Assembly (NCBI GenBank): GCA_035292585.1
Contig: DATDPU010000001.1
Span: 1 to 64,000, forward strand
Source: DASSFZ01 sp035292585
GTDB taxonomy: Bacteria > Chloroflexota > Anaerolineae > Fen-1058
Direction: 5' to 3'
DNA length: 64,000 nt
How positions within the stretch are numbered: the first letter of the stretch is position 1; the number at the start of each line of letters is the position of its first letter. The notes below the pieces were generated by a model. It did no database searches. It saw only the letters and a list, made by a program, of their open reading frames with translations, and was not told the origin of the DNA. Position numbers and translations under genes: made by a program. This document shows, piece after piece, positions 33,475 through 45,229 of this stretch.

Positions 33475-36400
33475 TTACGGCGTCAGCTTCGGCTGGACGC
33501 CGCTGGGCGCGGACGCGGCGGCCGGCGTTAACACGGCCTCGATCTGATTGACCAGGGCGTGCACGTCAAACGGCTTGGCCAGGAAATTGGCCGCGCCCAG
33601 CGCGACAAATTCTTGCCGCTTGACCTCGTCGAGTGTAATGCTGCCGGTCATGATGATCACGGGAATCTTGGCCGTCGCCGGCGCCTTCTTCAAGTTCTGC
33701 AACACCGTGTGCCCATCCATGCGCGGCAGCTTCAGATCGAGCAGGATCAGGTTCGGCTGTTCGTCTTTCGCCAGCGTCAGCGCATGCCGCCCGTTGCTCG
33801 TCACCAACACGCGGAAGCCGGCTCGCTGCAACGCCGTCGTCAGCATATCGCTGGTGTCCAGGTCATCCTCGATCACCAACACGCAACCGACCTGGCCCAA
33901 CACCCGGCTGACCGACTCGATCAACAGCGCGGCATCGATCGGCTTGGTCAGGTAATCGATCGCGCCGCGCCGCAAGCTCTCTTTGCCATCCGGCATGACC
34001 GACACGACGATCACCGGCACGTCGGCCGTAGCCGGATCGGTCTTGAGCGTGTTCAAGACGTCCAGCCCGTCGATGTCCGGCAAATAAATGTCCAACGTGA
34101 TCAAGTCGGGCCGCTCGCGTTTCACGGTCTCGATCGCCGCCTGGCCGGTGCCCACGGTCTGAACCGTATACCCCACCTGCATCAGGTTCCGCGCGATGAG
34201 CGTGGCGATATCGGGATCGTCTTCGACGACCAGGATACTCGGCGCGTGCGGAGCGGTCGCGCGCGTTCGAACAAAGCCGGCGTGCGAAACTGGGGACGCC
34301 GGGATCGCATAGGGCGGTTCGGTCTCGGCCAGCGGCGTCGTAAAGAAGAAGGTTGTGCCGACGCCCGGCGTGCTTTCGACCCAAATCTGACCGCCGTGCA
34401 TCTCGACCAGCGTGTGAACGATCGCCAGCCCCAAACCGGTGCCGGGGAATTCTTGAACCACCGGGGCGTCGGCGCGGAAGAAACGATCGAACACTTTCCC
34501 GGCATCTTCCGGCGCGATACCGATGCCGGTATCCCGCACCTCGACGCGCAACATATCTTCGGTCGGAACGGCCCGCACGGTAACCGCGCCGCCCGCCAGG
34601 GTATATTGATAGGCATTGCCCACCAGGTTGGTGAGAATCTGGATCAAGCGCGCGTGGTCGCCCAGCACAATCAGCGGGTTGTGCTCCGGCAGCTCGACGC
34701 TGATCGTCAAGCCTTTCTGCTCGATGCGCTCGCGCAGCGACGTGACCACCTGCTCGATGACGACGACCATGCTCACCTGCTTGAAGTCGAGCACCACCCG
34801 GCCCGTCTCGATCCGGCTGATGTCCAGGAGATCGTCGACCAAGATCGACAGGCGATCGGCGTTGGACTTGATGATCGCCAGGAAACGCTCCTGGTTCTCG
34901 TTGAGCGAGCCGGCCGCGCCCATCATCAACAGATCGGCGTAGCCCTTGATGCTCGTCATCGGCGTGCGCAGCTCGTGGCTGACGGTCGAGACGAACTCGC
35001 TCTTGGCCCGATCCGCCTCGACTTCCGCCGTGATGTCGCGGAAGACCGAGACCGAGCCGAGGAATTCGTCGCCCGGCCCGGTGACCGGCGCGATCGAGAC
35101 CTTGACGAAGCGCCGCTCGTCCTCGAAGTGAACCCGGTTGGAGAGTGACGGGATGTTGCGGCGCGTCTCCGGCTCGTTGCGCCAGCGCTGGATCTGCTCT
35201 TCCCACTGCGCGCCGGCCGAGCCGTACAGGCCGATCAGATCGGAGGCCGGGCGCCCCAGCGCCGAGGCGCGCGTGTGACCCAGGATGCGCTCGGCGGCGG
35301 CGTTGAACAGGATGATCGTGTCGGCGCCGTCGGCCACCAGCACGCCGTCGGCGACCGATTCGAGAATCGCCTGCGCCTTGGCCGCCTCGACCTGCTTGTC
35401 GCGCAGCATCGTGCCCAGCCGCTCGGCGCTCTCGCGGATGAAACCGTACAGCGCGGCGTTATTGATCGCCGTCGCCACCTGGCTGGCCGCGGCTTCCACC
35501 AGGCGCAAGTGCGTCTCCGCGAAGTAATCCTCCTCCGCATGCAACAGCAACAGCGCGCCCAGCGCATCGTCGCTCACAATCAGCGGCACGGCCATGGCGG
35601 AACGATAGAGCCGCTCGGTGCGGTGTTCTTCGTCCTCCAGCCAGCGATCGTCCAGGCGCAGATCGGGCACGATCGCCGGCAGCCGGTTCTGGATCACCCA
35701 ACCGGCCAGGCCCTGGTTACGGCGCAAGCGCGTCGGGCGACCGCCGGGCGGCAGCTGCACCACGCGCCCCAGCGCCGCGCGATGGAGCAGGATACCGCTT
35801 TCCGAATCGATCATCAGGATCGAACTGCGCTGGGTGCCCACCGCTTCGTTGACCAGCGCCAGCGCGCGGTTGAGGACGCGATCCAGATCGAGACTGGCCG
35901 ACAGCTCGGAGGTGATCCGGTACAACGTCTCGACGCGGTCGCGCTCCAGCGTCAGTTCGGCGTTCGCCATCGCCAGCTCGTCGGTGCGATTGCGCACCCG
36001 CTCTTCCAGCTCCTGGGTGAAGCGGCGCACCTGATCGAACAGGCGCGCGTTGGTCACGACGCTGGCGACCTGGTTGACCAGGGTGGCGATCAGGTGCAGG
36101 TCGCTTTCGATGAAGGCGCGGTCGGTGCGCGATTCGACCAGCCAAACCGAACCGATCACTTGATCGCGCGCGATCATCGGCACCATCAAGACATACAGGA
36201 AACCGGACTGTTCGAGATCGGCGCGTTCGCGCGGGTTGAGCGCCGGGTCATCGGCGCGCAACAGCAGCAATTCACGCGCGTGCAACGCCCGCTGGATTTT
36301 CGGATACTCGGACAGCACGTAGGTCCGGCCGGAGGCGTCGGGCGTGGTGACGGCGCTGGTATCGGCATAGTGCGAGTAGACGATCGTGAGGCTATCGTGG

Positions 36401-39400
36401 TCGCGATCCCAATCGGAGAAGATCGCGCCCTGCACACTGGTGATCCGCAGCAGTTGATCGGCGGCGGTCTCCAGCACGGCGTGATAGTCCAGCAAGGTCG
36501 AAATCGCGCGGCCCGCTTCGTAAAGCAGCCCTTGCTCGCGCAGGCGGCGCTGCGTTTCCTCGAACAGACGCGCGTTCTCGATGGCCACCGCCGACTGCGC
36601 GGCGATGGTCGTGAGGATACGCATGTGACCCTCATCGTAGGCGTAGGGCCGCTCGTAGTTCTGCACCGACATCACGCCGGAGACGAAGTCGCCGAACAGC
36701 ATCGGCACGCCGATATACGACTGCGGCAGATCGCCGTAAAGCTCCAGCCCCAGCTCTTCCAGCTCGGTCACGGTATTGACCAGGAACGGCTTGCGCATGG
36801 TGAAGATATAGCCCGTCAGGCCCGCGCCAACCGGGATCGGCGCCGGCGTGATTGGCGCGCCGTGGTCGTAATAGATCGGGAACGTGATGCGATTGGCGGT
36901 CGCGTCGTATAGCGCAATGTAGAAACTGGCCGTATCGATGACGCGGCCCAATTCGCGCCGGATCACCTCGACCAACTGCGACAGCGGCATCGTCGCGGTA
37001 ATGGCCTGGCTGACCGCATTGATCGATTGGAGCTCGGCGACGCGCCGCTGGGTTTCGGCGAACAGCTCGGCGTTGGTGATGGCGATGGCCGCCTGGCTGG
37101 TCAGCGTCTGCGCCAGCTGAATCTCGCTGGCGGTGAAAGTCCGATCGTACTGGCGCTCGCCCAGTTCCACCATGCCGATGGTGCGATCCTGCGCCACCAG
37201 CGGCAACCGCAGCAACGCCTTCAGCCCCAGGCGCTGCAAGTTGATCCGGTCGAGCTCATCCACTTCGAGATCGCTCAAGCGCAGCGCGCGCGGATGCGGG
37301 TCTTCCAGCGCCTGCACCACGCCGGGATAAGTGCTCAGGTTGTAGATCGTGCCGGGCGCATCGGTGTGACTGACCTGCTCCACGTCGCGATCGGCCATGA
37401 TGACGACCTGGCTGTGGACCCGATCCCAACGGGTGACCGTCACCGTTTGCACGTCGAGCGCGCGCACCAGTTGCTGGGCCACGGCGTCGAGCACCCGATC
37501 CAGCGCCAGGCTGGTCGTGATCGCCGTGGTCGCTTCGAACAACGTGCTCAACTCGCGCGTGCGCGCCACGGTCTGCTCGAACAGCCGCGCGTTCTCGATG
37601 GTGATGGCGGCGTGCGTGGCTAACGCGAGCAGCAGTTGCTGATCGGCCTCGTCATACTCGCGTTCGCGCTGGCTGTCCCACACTTCGAAATAGCCGAGCA
37701 CGCGGTCACGCACGGCCATAGGAACCGCGATCAGGCTTTGGCCGTCGTACTCCAGCAGGCTCTCGCGCTCATCCGGCGTGAGCGTCGGATCGCTCAAGCG
37801 CAGGGTTTGCGGCTGGCGCGCGCGCAAGGCGGCGGCAATGTGTGGATAGTCCGCCAGCGCCGTGACCTGGCCCAACGCCGAGCGGTGCTCGCGCTCGGTC
37901 GCCTGCGGCGTCCAATACTCGTAATCGACGCGAATAGTGTCGTCGGTTTCATCGTAGCTGTAGTAGCACAGCGCAGTCGCGCCCAGGTGGCGCACCATAC
38001 GCTCGCTAATCGCGGCGATCACGCCTCGCGCGTCACGCGCCAGCACGAGATCGCGCGTGCTTTCGTACAGCATGGTCTGTTCGAGCAACTGGCGCTGGGT
38101 CGCGGCCAGCAGCCGCGCGTTCTCGATGGCAATCGCCGCTTGATCGGCCAGCGTGGACAACAGCATCAGGTCGGTGTTGGAGAACGAACGCGGCGTGATC
38201 TTATCGACGCTCAACACGCCGGTGACCTTGCCGCCGATGGCAATCGGCACCAGCAGCATCGCGGCAATACTGGCGTCGGTCGGGTCAGGGGTGAAGCGCG
38301 GCTCGGCCCGGACATTGGGCACGATCAGCGCGCGCCCTTCCTGCGCCACCGTCCCGACCAGGCCCTCGCCCTCGGCCCAGGTGAGGTGCGCGATCTGCTG
38401 CACATCCCAGCCGTGCGACTTGCGTGGCGCGAACCGTCCGGTCGTCTCATCGGGCAGGAAGATCGTTGCGGTGTGAGCATTGGTCAGCTCGATACTGGCG
38501 TCGACGATCGTGGCCAGCAGGCCATCCAGGTCCAAGCGGGCGCTGATGGTGCGGCTGACTTGATTGAACAGCGTCAGGCTATCGATGCGCTGCTGCAGGT
38601 CTTCCAGCAGGCGCGCGTTCTCGACGGCGATCGCCGCCTGGTTCGCGAACAGCTCCAGCGTCTCGATCGTGGCGCGATCGGGGATACGGCCATCGAACGG
38701 CTCGTCGACCGAGAGGATGCCCAGCACCCGGTCGCCCGATCCCCGCAGCGGCGTGAACAATAGGTCTTGCTCGTGCCAGTGACCGGACGCGCGCGGCTGG
38801 AACTCGGTGCTATAGGGCGGCCAGGTGTCCAACCGGCTGGTGACGACCATGTGTTCCATCGGGATGTAGTACGATTGGCTGATGCGGAACACATCGCGCA
38901 TCACCTCGCTGATCGTCTCCCACGGTTGGCGCACCTGCTTGATGTCTTCTAATACCGCGACCGGCAGGCCGGCCGCCGCCACGCGCTCCAGCGCCGGCGG
39001 ATCGCCGCTCAACAGGCTGAGCAGCACCACGTTGAAGCCGGCGGTCTCTTGCACCGCGTGCACCACGTCGTCGAGCACTTCGATCAGCGGGCGGTCGCTG
39101 CGGAACGCCTGGCCGATCTCGAACAGGTTGGCCAGCTGCTCGGCGCGGCGGCGCAACAGCTCGCCCCGGCGCAGTTGCTCCTCGTAGCGTTGAGCGTTGC
39201 CGATGGCGATCGCCGCTTGCGCCGCCAACGCGGTGACGAAGGCGATGTGATCCTCCGTGAAGTGCGCCAGCAGCGGGCTTTCCAGGTTGATGACGCCGAC
39301 GACTTCCAGCGCATACCGGATCGGCACGCACAGCTCGGACTGCGTTTCAGGCGCGATCTGGACGTAGTCGGGGTGCTCACGGACGTTATCCACCCGCAGC

Positions 39401-42400
39401 GGCTCGCCGCTCACAACCACTTTGCCGATGAGGCCGTCGCCGACACGCAGCGTCAGCATGCGCCCGCGCTCGGCTTCCTCCGGGGTGTAGCCGAGCAGCG
39501 CGCTCAGCACCAGTCCCTGCGTATTGGGATCGACCAAAACGATCGCGCCGCGCCCCGCGCCCGCGGACCGCACCGCCTCGTCCAGCACCAAATCCAGGAT
39601 GCGCTCGCGGTCGAGCGTCGCGTTCAACTCCTGGCTGATACTGGACAGCGCGGTGAGCTCTTCCACGCGCTGCTGCAAGCGGACATCGGTCAGCGCATAC
39701 AGGCGGGCATTCTCGACCACGCTGGCGATCTGCGTCGCGTAGATCGACATCAGCCGCGCGTCATGCTCGTCGAAGGGCTGGCCGTTGAGTTTGTTGCTGA
39801 CCTGGATCACGCCGGTGCGGCGGGTGCCCGTGGTCATGGCGGCCAACAGCGTGCGCTGCACGCCGACCGCGCGAGCCATCTCATTCAGCCCGGCCGCCAG
39901 GGTCAGCGGATCGTTCGACACGTCGTTGCTGATCCAGGTATCGCTCTCAGTCCAGATACGGTAAGCCGGGGTATCCTTCTCCACCGGGATGACGTAATGC
40001 TCGATCAGTTCATCGGGAACGCCGTGGAACGGCGGCTGGCTGACCAGCAGCTCGCGCTCCGGATCATACAGCAGCACGCCGGCAAACTCGACGCCGACCC
40101 GCTCGGCGATGCTGCGCGTGATCTGCGAGTATACCTGTTGCAGATCGGTCAGCGCCGACACCGCCTGCGAGATTTCGTACAGGCCGGTCAATTCGTTCAG
40201 CCGTTCGGCCCGCTCATTCGCCAGGCGCGCGGTTTCCACCACGCCGCCCAGCAGCGTCGCCAACGTCATCAGGCGCTGCTCATCGTCCAGGTTGAACGGG
40301 TTGCCCAGCGTGCGGAGGATGTGAACTTCGCCGATGGGCTGATCGCGCACCAACAGCGGCGCCGAGATCACGCGGCGCGCGTTGAAGCGCTCGACGAAGG
40401 GCCGATAATCCTTGAGGATACGGGGATCGTTCGGCGCATCGTCGGTGCGGAACACCTGGCCGCTGCGAAAAATGCTGTCAGCGAACGTGGGGGGGCTGGT
40501 ATCGATCTGGAAATCGGCCACGCGCGCATACGTCGCGCCAAACAGCGCGGTGGGATGCGCCTCCAGGCGCTGCGTTTCGGGATTGTACAGCAGCACCAGG
40601 CCCAACTGCGCGCCCATCAAGCCGGCCGCTTCCGCCATGATCTGGTGGAGAATCTCATGCGGTTCCAGCGCCGAGGCGGCGATGCTGGCGGCGCGCAGCA
40701 ATCCGGCTGCATCTTCCGCTCGTCGGCGCGACTCCAGGTAGAGCTGCGCGTTCTGGATGGCGACGGCCGCCTGCGCCGCGATCGTGCGCAGCGTGTCCAG
40801 GTGCGCCTCGTTGAACGCGCCCACCAGGTACGACGCCAGTTCGAGCGTGCCGATCAGCTGCTGCGCCGACATCAACGGCACGCCGACCACCGAGCGGATC
40901 GGGAACCGGGCGAGATCGACGGCCAGGGCGACTTCGTGCGTCGCCGCGTCTGGAATGAGCAGCGGCTGCCGCCGACTGGCGATCCAGCCCGTGACGCCCT
41001 GACCGAGGTGATAGACACCTCCAATCGTCCGGCTGTATTCGTCGTAGGCGGGATCGGCGCCGCGCCCGCGCGTGCGCAACACTTCGTCGTGCGCGTCCCA
41101 CAAGGTGATCTCCGCCAGGTCGTAGGAAATCAAGCGGCGCACCGACGATAGGATCGAGTTGAGCGTGGCGTCCAGATCGAGCGACGACGAGATCGTGCGG
41201 ATGATCTCGGCGATGATCATCATTTCCTGGGCGCGGCGGCGCTCGACCTCGTATAAGAACGAGTTCTTGATGGCGGCGGCGGCCTGATGGCCAAAGGTGG
41301 AGAGCAAGCGTTGATCCGATGGATCGAAGGCCGGGGTGCCGGGTCGGGTTGAGGCTTGCAGCACGCCGACGACGGCATCGTCGCTGTGCAAGGGGATAGC
41401 GATCAGGGCGGCGATCTCCTGATCGTTCGGGGCTTTAGCCAGAAAACGTTTATCGACTTGGGCATTCGCCAGGAAGATCGGCTTGTCCTCATGCGCGACC
41501 CAGCCGATGATGCCTTCGTTCCATTCGAAGGCCAGCGATCCCACGTGCTCCTGCCGGCCATCCGCCGCCGGCTGCGGGGCTTCCCACTCGCCGCGCAGCA
41601 CGAGCCGGCGTTGCCGGGGATCGAGGACGTAGATGGAGCAGCGATCGCTCTGGATGGCGCGGGCCACCTCGTAAGCCAGCCGGCCCAGCACGTCTTTGAG
41701 ATCGAGCGAAGTGATGGCGCGGCCGGATTGGATCAGCGCCGTCATCTCGCGGAGGCGGGCCTGGGCGTCTTCCGCCTGGCGTTCACGTTCGCGGGCCATC
41801 GCCGCCAGCCGGACCTGCGATTGCTGGAGCGTGGCCGACATGGTATTGAACTCTTCGGCGAGCACCTGGAGTTCGTCGCCGGTGTCGATGTGAATGCGGA
41901 AGTTCAGATCGCCGCCGGCCAGCGCGGCCGCCCCGACGCGCAGCGCCTGGATGGGATGGGCGATGCGCTGGCGGATATACAGCCCGACGATCAGAATCGA
42001 GACGAGCGCAACTGCCGAGAGGCCCAACCCAATCAACCCGATGACGTTGACCTGCGCATACGCCTCGCTGAGCGGCTGCTCGACGAGGAGCGCCCAACGT
42101 CCGAGCTCGGTATCGATCGGCAGGTAGTGCGCCAGCACGGGCACGCCTGCCAGCCCGGTGGGGTATTCGCGCCCGGCGAGCAACGTCGAGCCGGCCGCAT
42201 TCAGCGCCTCGACCACTTGCGGCAGATCGGCCACGCGCGGGTCGGCTTGCTTCAGCCGCAGCACATCGTGGAAGGCGAGCAGGCGGCCCTGCTCGTTCAC
42301 GACGTACGCATAGCGCTCGCCGACGCGCACCTGGCTGACGAGGTCCCACAGTCGGCTGAGGTCGATCTCGGCGCGGAGGATCGAGACCGGGCGCCCCATC

Positions 42401-42927
42401 ACATCGCTGGTGGGGAAGGCCATATCGAGGAAAGGCTCGTCGAACTCGGAAATGTACACCGGCCCAAAGTAGGCTGCGCCGGTCCGCGCCTGCTGAATGG
42501 CCGGGTCGGCGTTGAGGTCGGGGTAGAGGCTGGAACAGGGCCGGCGCTGGATCGCCTTGACCCGCTCCGCGCCCTCCAGGCTCACCGTACACAACTGGTA
42601 GATCGACGAATCGAATTTTTCGACGGTCGATTTCATCAGCAGGCGCTGCGCTTCCACGTCCTCCATGAGCGGCAGGACCTGCGCCAGCGGTGCAACCTCA
42701 TCGCGCAGCGACTGGGCGTAGCTTTCCAGCCGCGCCTTGAGGCCCTCGGCAATTTCGCGCTGGAGCTCGGCCACCTGGCGGCGCTGGGCATCGGCGCTGA
42801 TCAGGGAGATCACGGCCACAACCATCAGCGACACGATCGCGCCGATGGCAAACGGCACCCACAGCCGCACACCGATGCGCCCGATTGCTTGACGAGCTTT
42901 TACCCGTTCCGCCATTCTGTCGCTCAA
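33475..42927 (-). CDS. Giant hybrid sensor histidine kinase: dCache-HAMP-12xGAF-PAS-HisKA-HATPase-REC-REC
   Basis: This 3,150-residue protein is membrane-anchored: TM1 at 21-44, an extracytoplasmic dCache-like sensor at 46-285, TM2 at 294-318 and HAMP at 319-371. About twelve GAF domains follow (395-2500), each ending in a helix like QAAIAIENARLFE. A PAS domain (2519-2640), HisKA with phospho-acceptor H2651 (SHELRTP), HATPase (DTGIGIAPEDAG, GTGLGLAIV) and two REC domains (LDIYLPDIDG, LDLKLPRMDG) complete it. Kinase, PAS and REC residues look intact. GAF ligands are unknown. The start is TTG at 42927 or ATG at 42915. It is last in the operon, behind a solute-binding lipoprotein and a REC-GGDEF protein that probably serve the same pathway. 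Confidence 0.93.
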   Translation of the reverse strand: MSDRMAERVKARQAIGRIGVRLWVPFAIGAIVSLMVVAVISLISADAQRRQVAELQREIAEGLKARLESYAQSLRDEVAPLAQVLPLMEDVEAQRLLMKSTVEKFDSSIYQLCTVSLEGAERVKAIQRRPCSSLYPDLNADPAIQQARTGAAYFGPVYISEFDEPFLDMAFPTSDVMGRPVSILRAEIDLSRLWDLVSQVRVGERYAYVVNEQGRLLAFHDVLRLKQADPRVADLPQVVEALNAAGSTLLAGREYPTGLAGVPVLAHYLPIDTELGRWALLVEQPLSEAYAQVNVIGLIGLGLSAVALVSILIVGLYIRQRIAHPIQALRVGAAALAGGDLNFRIHIDTGDELQVLAEEFNTMSATLQQSQVRLAAMARERERQAEDAQARLREMTALIQSGRAITSLDLKDVLGRLAYEVARAIQSDRCSIYVLDPRQRRLVLRGEWEAPQPAADGRQEHVGSLAFEWNEGIIGWVAHEDKPIFLANAQVDKRFLAKAPNDQEIAALIAIPLHSDDAVVGVLQASTRPGTPAFDPSDQRLLSTFGHQAAAAIKNSFLYEVERRRAQEMMIIAEIIRTISSSLDLDATLNSILSSVRRLISYDLAEITLWDAHDEVLRTRGRGADPAYDEYSRTIGGVYHLGQGVTGWIASRRQPLLIPDAATHEVALAVDLARFPIRSVVGVPLMSAQQLIGTLELASYLVGAFNEAHLDTLRTIAAQAAVAIQNAQLYLESRRRAEDAAGLLRAASIAASALEPHEILHQIMAEAAGLMGAQLGLVLLYNPETQRLEAHPTALFGATYARVADFQIDTSPPTFADSIFRSGQVFRTDDAPNDPRILKDYRPFVERFNARRVISAPLLVRDQPIGEVHILRTLGNPFNLDDEQRLMTLATLLGGVVETARLANERAERLNELTGLYEISQAVSALTDLQQVYSQITRSIAERVGVEFAGVLLYDPERELLVSQPPFHGVPDELIEHYVIPVEKDTPAYRIWTESDTWISNDVSNDPLTLAAGLNEMARAVGVQRTLLAAMTTGTRRTGVIQVSNKLNGQPFDEHDARLMSIYATQIASVVENARLYALTDVRLQQRVEELTALSSISQELNATLDRERILDLVLDEAVRSAGAGRGAIVLVDPNTQGLVLSALLGYTPEEAERGRMLTLRVGDGLIGKVVVSGEPLRVDNVREHPDYVQIAPETQSELCVPIRYALEVVGVINLESPLLAHFTEDHIAFVTALAAQAAIAIGNAQRYEEQLRRGELLRRRAEQLANLFEIGQAFRSDRPLIEVLDDVVHAVQETAGFNVVLLSLLSGDPPALERVAAAGLPVAVLEDIKQVRQPWETISEVMRDVFRISQSYYIPMEHMVVTSRLDTWPPYSTEFQPRASGHWHEQDLLFTPLRGSGDRVLGILSVDEPFDGRIPDRATIETLELFANQAAIAVENARLLEDLQQRIDSLTLFNQVSRTISARLDLDGLLATIVDASIELTNAHTATIFLPDETTGRFAPRKSHGWDVQQIAHLTWAEGEGLVGTVAQEGRALIVPNVRAEPRFTPDPTDASIAAMLLVPIAIGGKVTGVLSVDKITPRSFSNTDLMLLSTLADQAAIAIENARLLAATQRQLLEQTMLYESTRDLVLARDARGVIAAISERMVRHLGATALCYYSYDETDDTIRVDYEYWTPQATEREHRSALGQVTALADYPHIAAALRARQPQTLRLSDPTLTPDERESLLEYDGQSLIAVPMAVRDRVLGYFEVWDSQREREYDEADQQLLLALATHAAITIENARLFEQTVARTRELSTLFEATTAITTSLALDRVLDAVAQQLVRALDVQTVTVTRWDRVHSQVVIMADRDVEQVSHTDAPGTIYNLSTYPGVVQALEDPHPRALRLSDLEVDELDRINLQRLGLKALLRLPLVAQDRTIGMVELGERQYDRTFTASEIQLAQTLTSQAAIAITNAELFAETQRRVAELQSINAVSQAITATMPLSQLVEVIRRELGRVIDTASFYIALYDATANRITFPIYYDHGAPITPAPIPVGAGLTGYIFTMRKPFLVNTVTELEELGLELYGDLPQSYIGVPMLFGDFVSGVMSVQNYERPYAYDEGHMRILTTIAAQSAVAIENARLFEETQRRLREQGLLYEAGRAISTLLDYHAVLETAADQLLRITSVQGAIFSDWDRDHDSLTIVYSHYADTSAVTTPDASGRTYVLSEYPKIQRALHARELLLLRADDPALNPRERADLEQSGFLYVLMVPMIARDQVIGSVWLVESRTDRAFIESDLHLIATLVNQVASVVTNARLFDQVRRFTQELEERVRNRTDELAMANAELTLERDRVETLYRITSELSASLDLDRVLNRALALVNEAVGTQRSSILMIDSESGILLHRAALGRVVQLPPGGRPTRLRRNQGLAGWVIQNRLPAIVPDLRLDDRWLEDEEHRTERLYRSAMAVPLIVSDDALGALLLLHAEEDYFAETHLRLVEAAASQVATAINNAALYGFIRESAERLGTMLRDKQVEAAKAQAILESVADGVLVADGADTIILFNAAAERILGHTRASALGRPASDLIGLYGSAGAQWEEQIQRWRNEPETRRNIPSLSNRVHFEDERRFVKVSIAPVTGPGDEFLGSVSVFRDITAEVEADRAKSEFVSTVSHELRTPMTSIKGYADLLMMGAAGSLNENQERFLAIIKSNADRLSILVDDLLDISRIETGRVVLDFKQVSMVVVIEQVVTSLRERIEQKGLTISVELPEHNPLIVLGDHARLIQILTNLVGNAYQYTLAGGAVTVRAVPTEDMLRVEVRDTGIGIAPEDAGKVFDRFFRADAPVVQEFPGTGLGLAIVHTLVEMHGGQIWVESTPGVGTTFFFTTPLAETEPPYAIPASPVSHAGFVRTRATAPHAPSILVVEDDPDIATLIARNLMQVGYTVQTVGTGQAAIETVKRERPDLITLDIYLPDIDGLDVLNTLKTDPATADVPVIVVSVMPDGKESLRRGAIDYLTKPIDAALLIESVSRVLGQVGCVLVIEDDLDTSDMLTTALQRAGFRVLVTSNGRHALTLAKDEQPNLILLDLKLPRMDGHTVLQNLKKAPATAKIPVIIMTGSITLDEVKRQEFVALGAANFLAKPFDVHALVNQIEAVLTPAAASAPSGVQPKLTP

Positions 42928-43017
42928 TTACACCTGAAGTCGTGACTACCAGCGCCACCCGGTCATAGCGACTCACCTACCCCGCAATGCAGCGAGTGGG
43001 GCAGTCGCTCAATCCTT

Positions 43018-43070
43018 GTTCCCGCCACAGTTGCACTGCGGCGGGCGGCAGTGCAACTGCCGTCCGAACC
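43018..43070. repeat. Core-only copy of the GTTGCACTGC/GCAGTGCAAC palindrome
   Basis: CCCGCCACAGTTGCACTGCG and the following inverted GGCAGTGCAACTGCCG match the core of the elements at 16342 and 33143. The CTAG ends are missing. It lies in the 160-base gap between the solute-binding protein and the kinase. Confidence 0.65.
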
Positions 43071-43087
43071 ATGCACAGTCGTGACTG

Positions 43088-44281
<1,194 letters not shown>

Positions 44282-44296
44282 GGTGAGTCCAAAACG

Positions 44297-45208
44297 TTAT
44301 GCTGGGCCGCCGCCGGGCGTGGCGCAATCCAGCCGGCGCGCCTCCGCCGCAGCTTCGGTGATCTCTCGAATGTCGGTGAACTGCTGCGCCTCAGACAGGA
44401 TCAAGCCCACACACATGCGCATCAAGGGGGCGCGGCGGTCCTTGCCATCCGGGTCTTTGATGATGATGTAACCGCGATCCCGGTCGATGAAGGAATAATG
44501 CGAGAGGATGCCTTGAGTGAACCTGGCCTTCAGCCCATCGGATAGCGCCCCGGCGCGCTCGGGTTTGGAAATCACCATGAACTTGTCGCCGCCGACATGC
44601 CCGATATAGTCGTCGGCCGCGCCCAACGCATCCACCGTCTCGCTCAAGAGCAGCGCCACAAAACGCAGCACGTCATCGCCGGCCAGGAAGCCGTAGGCAT
44701 TGTTGAAGTCTTCCAGCCCATCGATGCCGATGTAGAGCAGGCTCCAGTCCTGCTTGCGCATCAGGTGGCGCAATTGCTCTTCGTTCAGCCGGCCCGAAGG
44801 CAGGCCGGTCGTCGGGTTGGTCAGGCTCTCGCGCTCGGCGCGGCGCATCGCGCCCTGTACGCGCAGGCGCAGCTCCTCGATGTCGAAGGGTTTGGTGATG
44901 TAGTCGTCCGCGCCCAGCTCCAGCCCGGCGATACGATCGCTGCGTTCGTCTTTCTGAGTCAAGAAGATGATCGGGATGTGGCTGGTGCGCAGGTTCGTGC
45001 GCAAGCGGGTGCACACTTCGTAACCGTCGATATCGGGCAGCATGATGTCGAGCACGATCACGTTCGGCAGCTGCTGGCGACAGCGATCGAGCGCCTCGCC
45101 GCCGCGCCCGGCGGCCACCACCTCGTAACCCTGCGAGGTGAAGTAGATGCGCAGCATGTTCAAGATGTCGGAATCGTCTTCAACGACCAGGATGCGACCT
45201 TTCGCCAT
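44297..45208 (-). CDS. Response regulator with degenerate GGDEF domain
   Basis: The 303-residue protein has an N-terminal REC domain (ILVVEDDSDILNML, phospho-acceptor in VIVLDIMLPDIDG, Lys in YITKPF) and a C-terminal diguanylate-cyclase-like domain. The signature reads HVGGDKF instead of GG(D/E)EF, so the catalytic Glu is replaced by Lys and the RxxD inhibitory site is not evident. It is more likely a sensor or effector than an active cyclase. The ATG at 45208 has GGAGGATGTC before it; an in-frame GTG lies 18 bases upstream. It could be phosphorylated by the kinase encoded downstream in the same operon. Confidence 0.9.
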   Translation of the reverse strand: MAKGRILVVEDDSDILNMLRIYFTSQGYEVVAAGRGGEALDRCRQQLPNVIVLDIMLPDIDGYEVCTRLRTNLRTSHIPIIFLTQKDERSDRIAGLELGADDYITKPFDIEELRLRVQGAMRRAERESLTNPTTGLPSGRLNEEQLRHLMRKQDWSLLYIGIDGLEDFNNAYGFLAGDDVLRFVALLLSETVDALGAADDYIGHVGGDKFMVISKPERAGALSDGLKARFTQGILSHYSFIDRDRGYIIIKDPDGKDRRAPLMRMCVGLILSEAQQFTDIREITEAAAEARRLDCATPGGGPA

Positions 45209-45229
45209 GACATCCTCCGGCGTCACTGC

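Noticed and set aside
35275..36912. 545-residue plus-strand open frame
   Set aside because: Antisense shadow of the kinase GAF/PAS region, without recognisable motifs.
39049..41151. 700-residue plus-strand open frame inside the giant kinase
   Set aside because: Antisense shadow of the GAF repeats. The sense frame has clear conserved domains.
44297..45208. Active diguanylate cyclase
   Set aside because: The signature is GGDKF and the catalytic Glu is absent.
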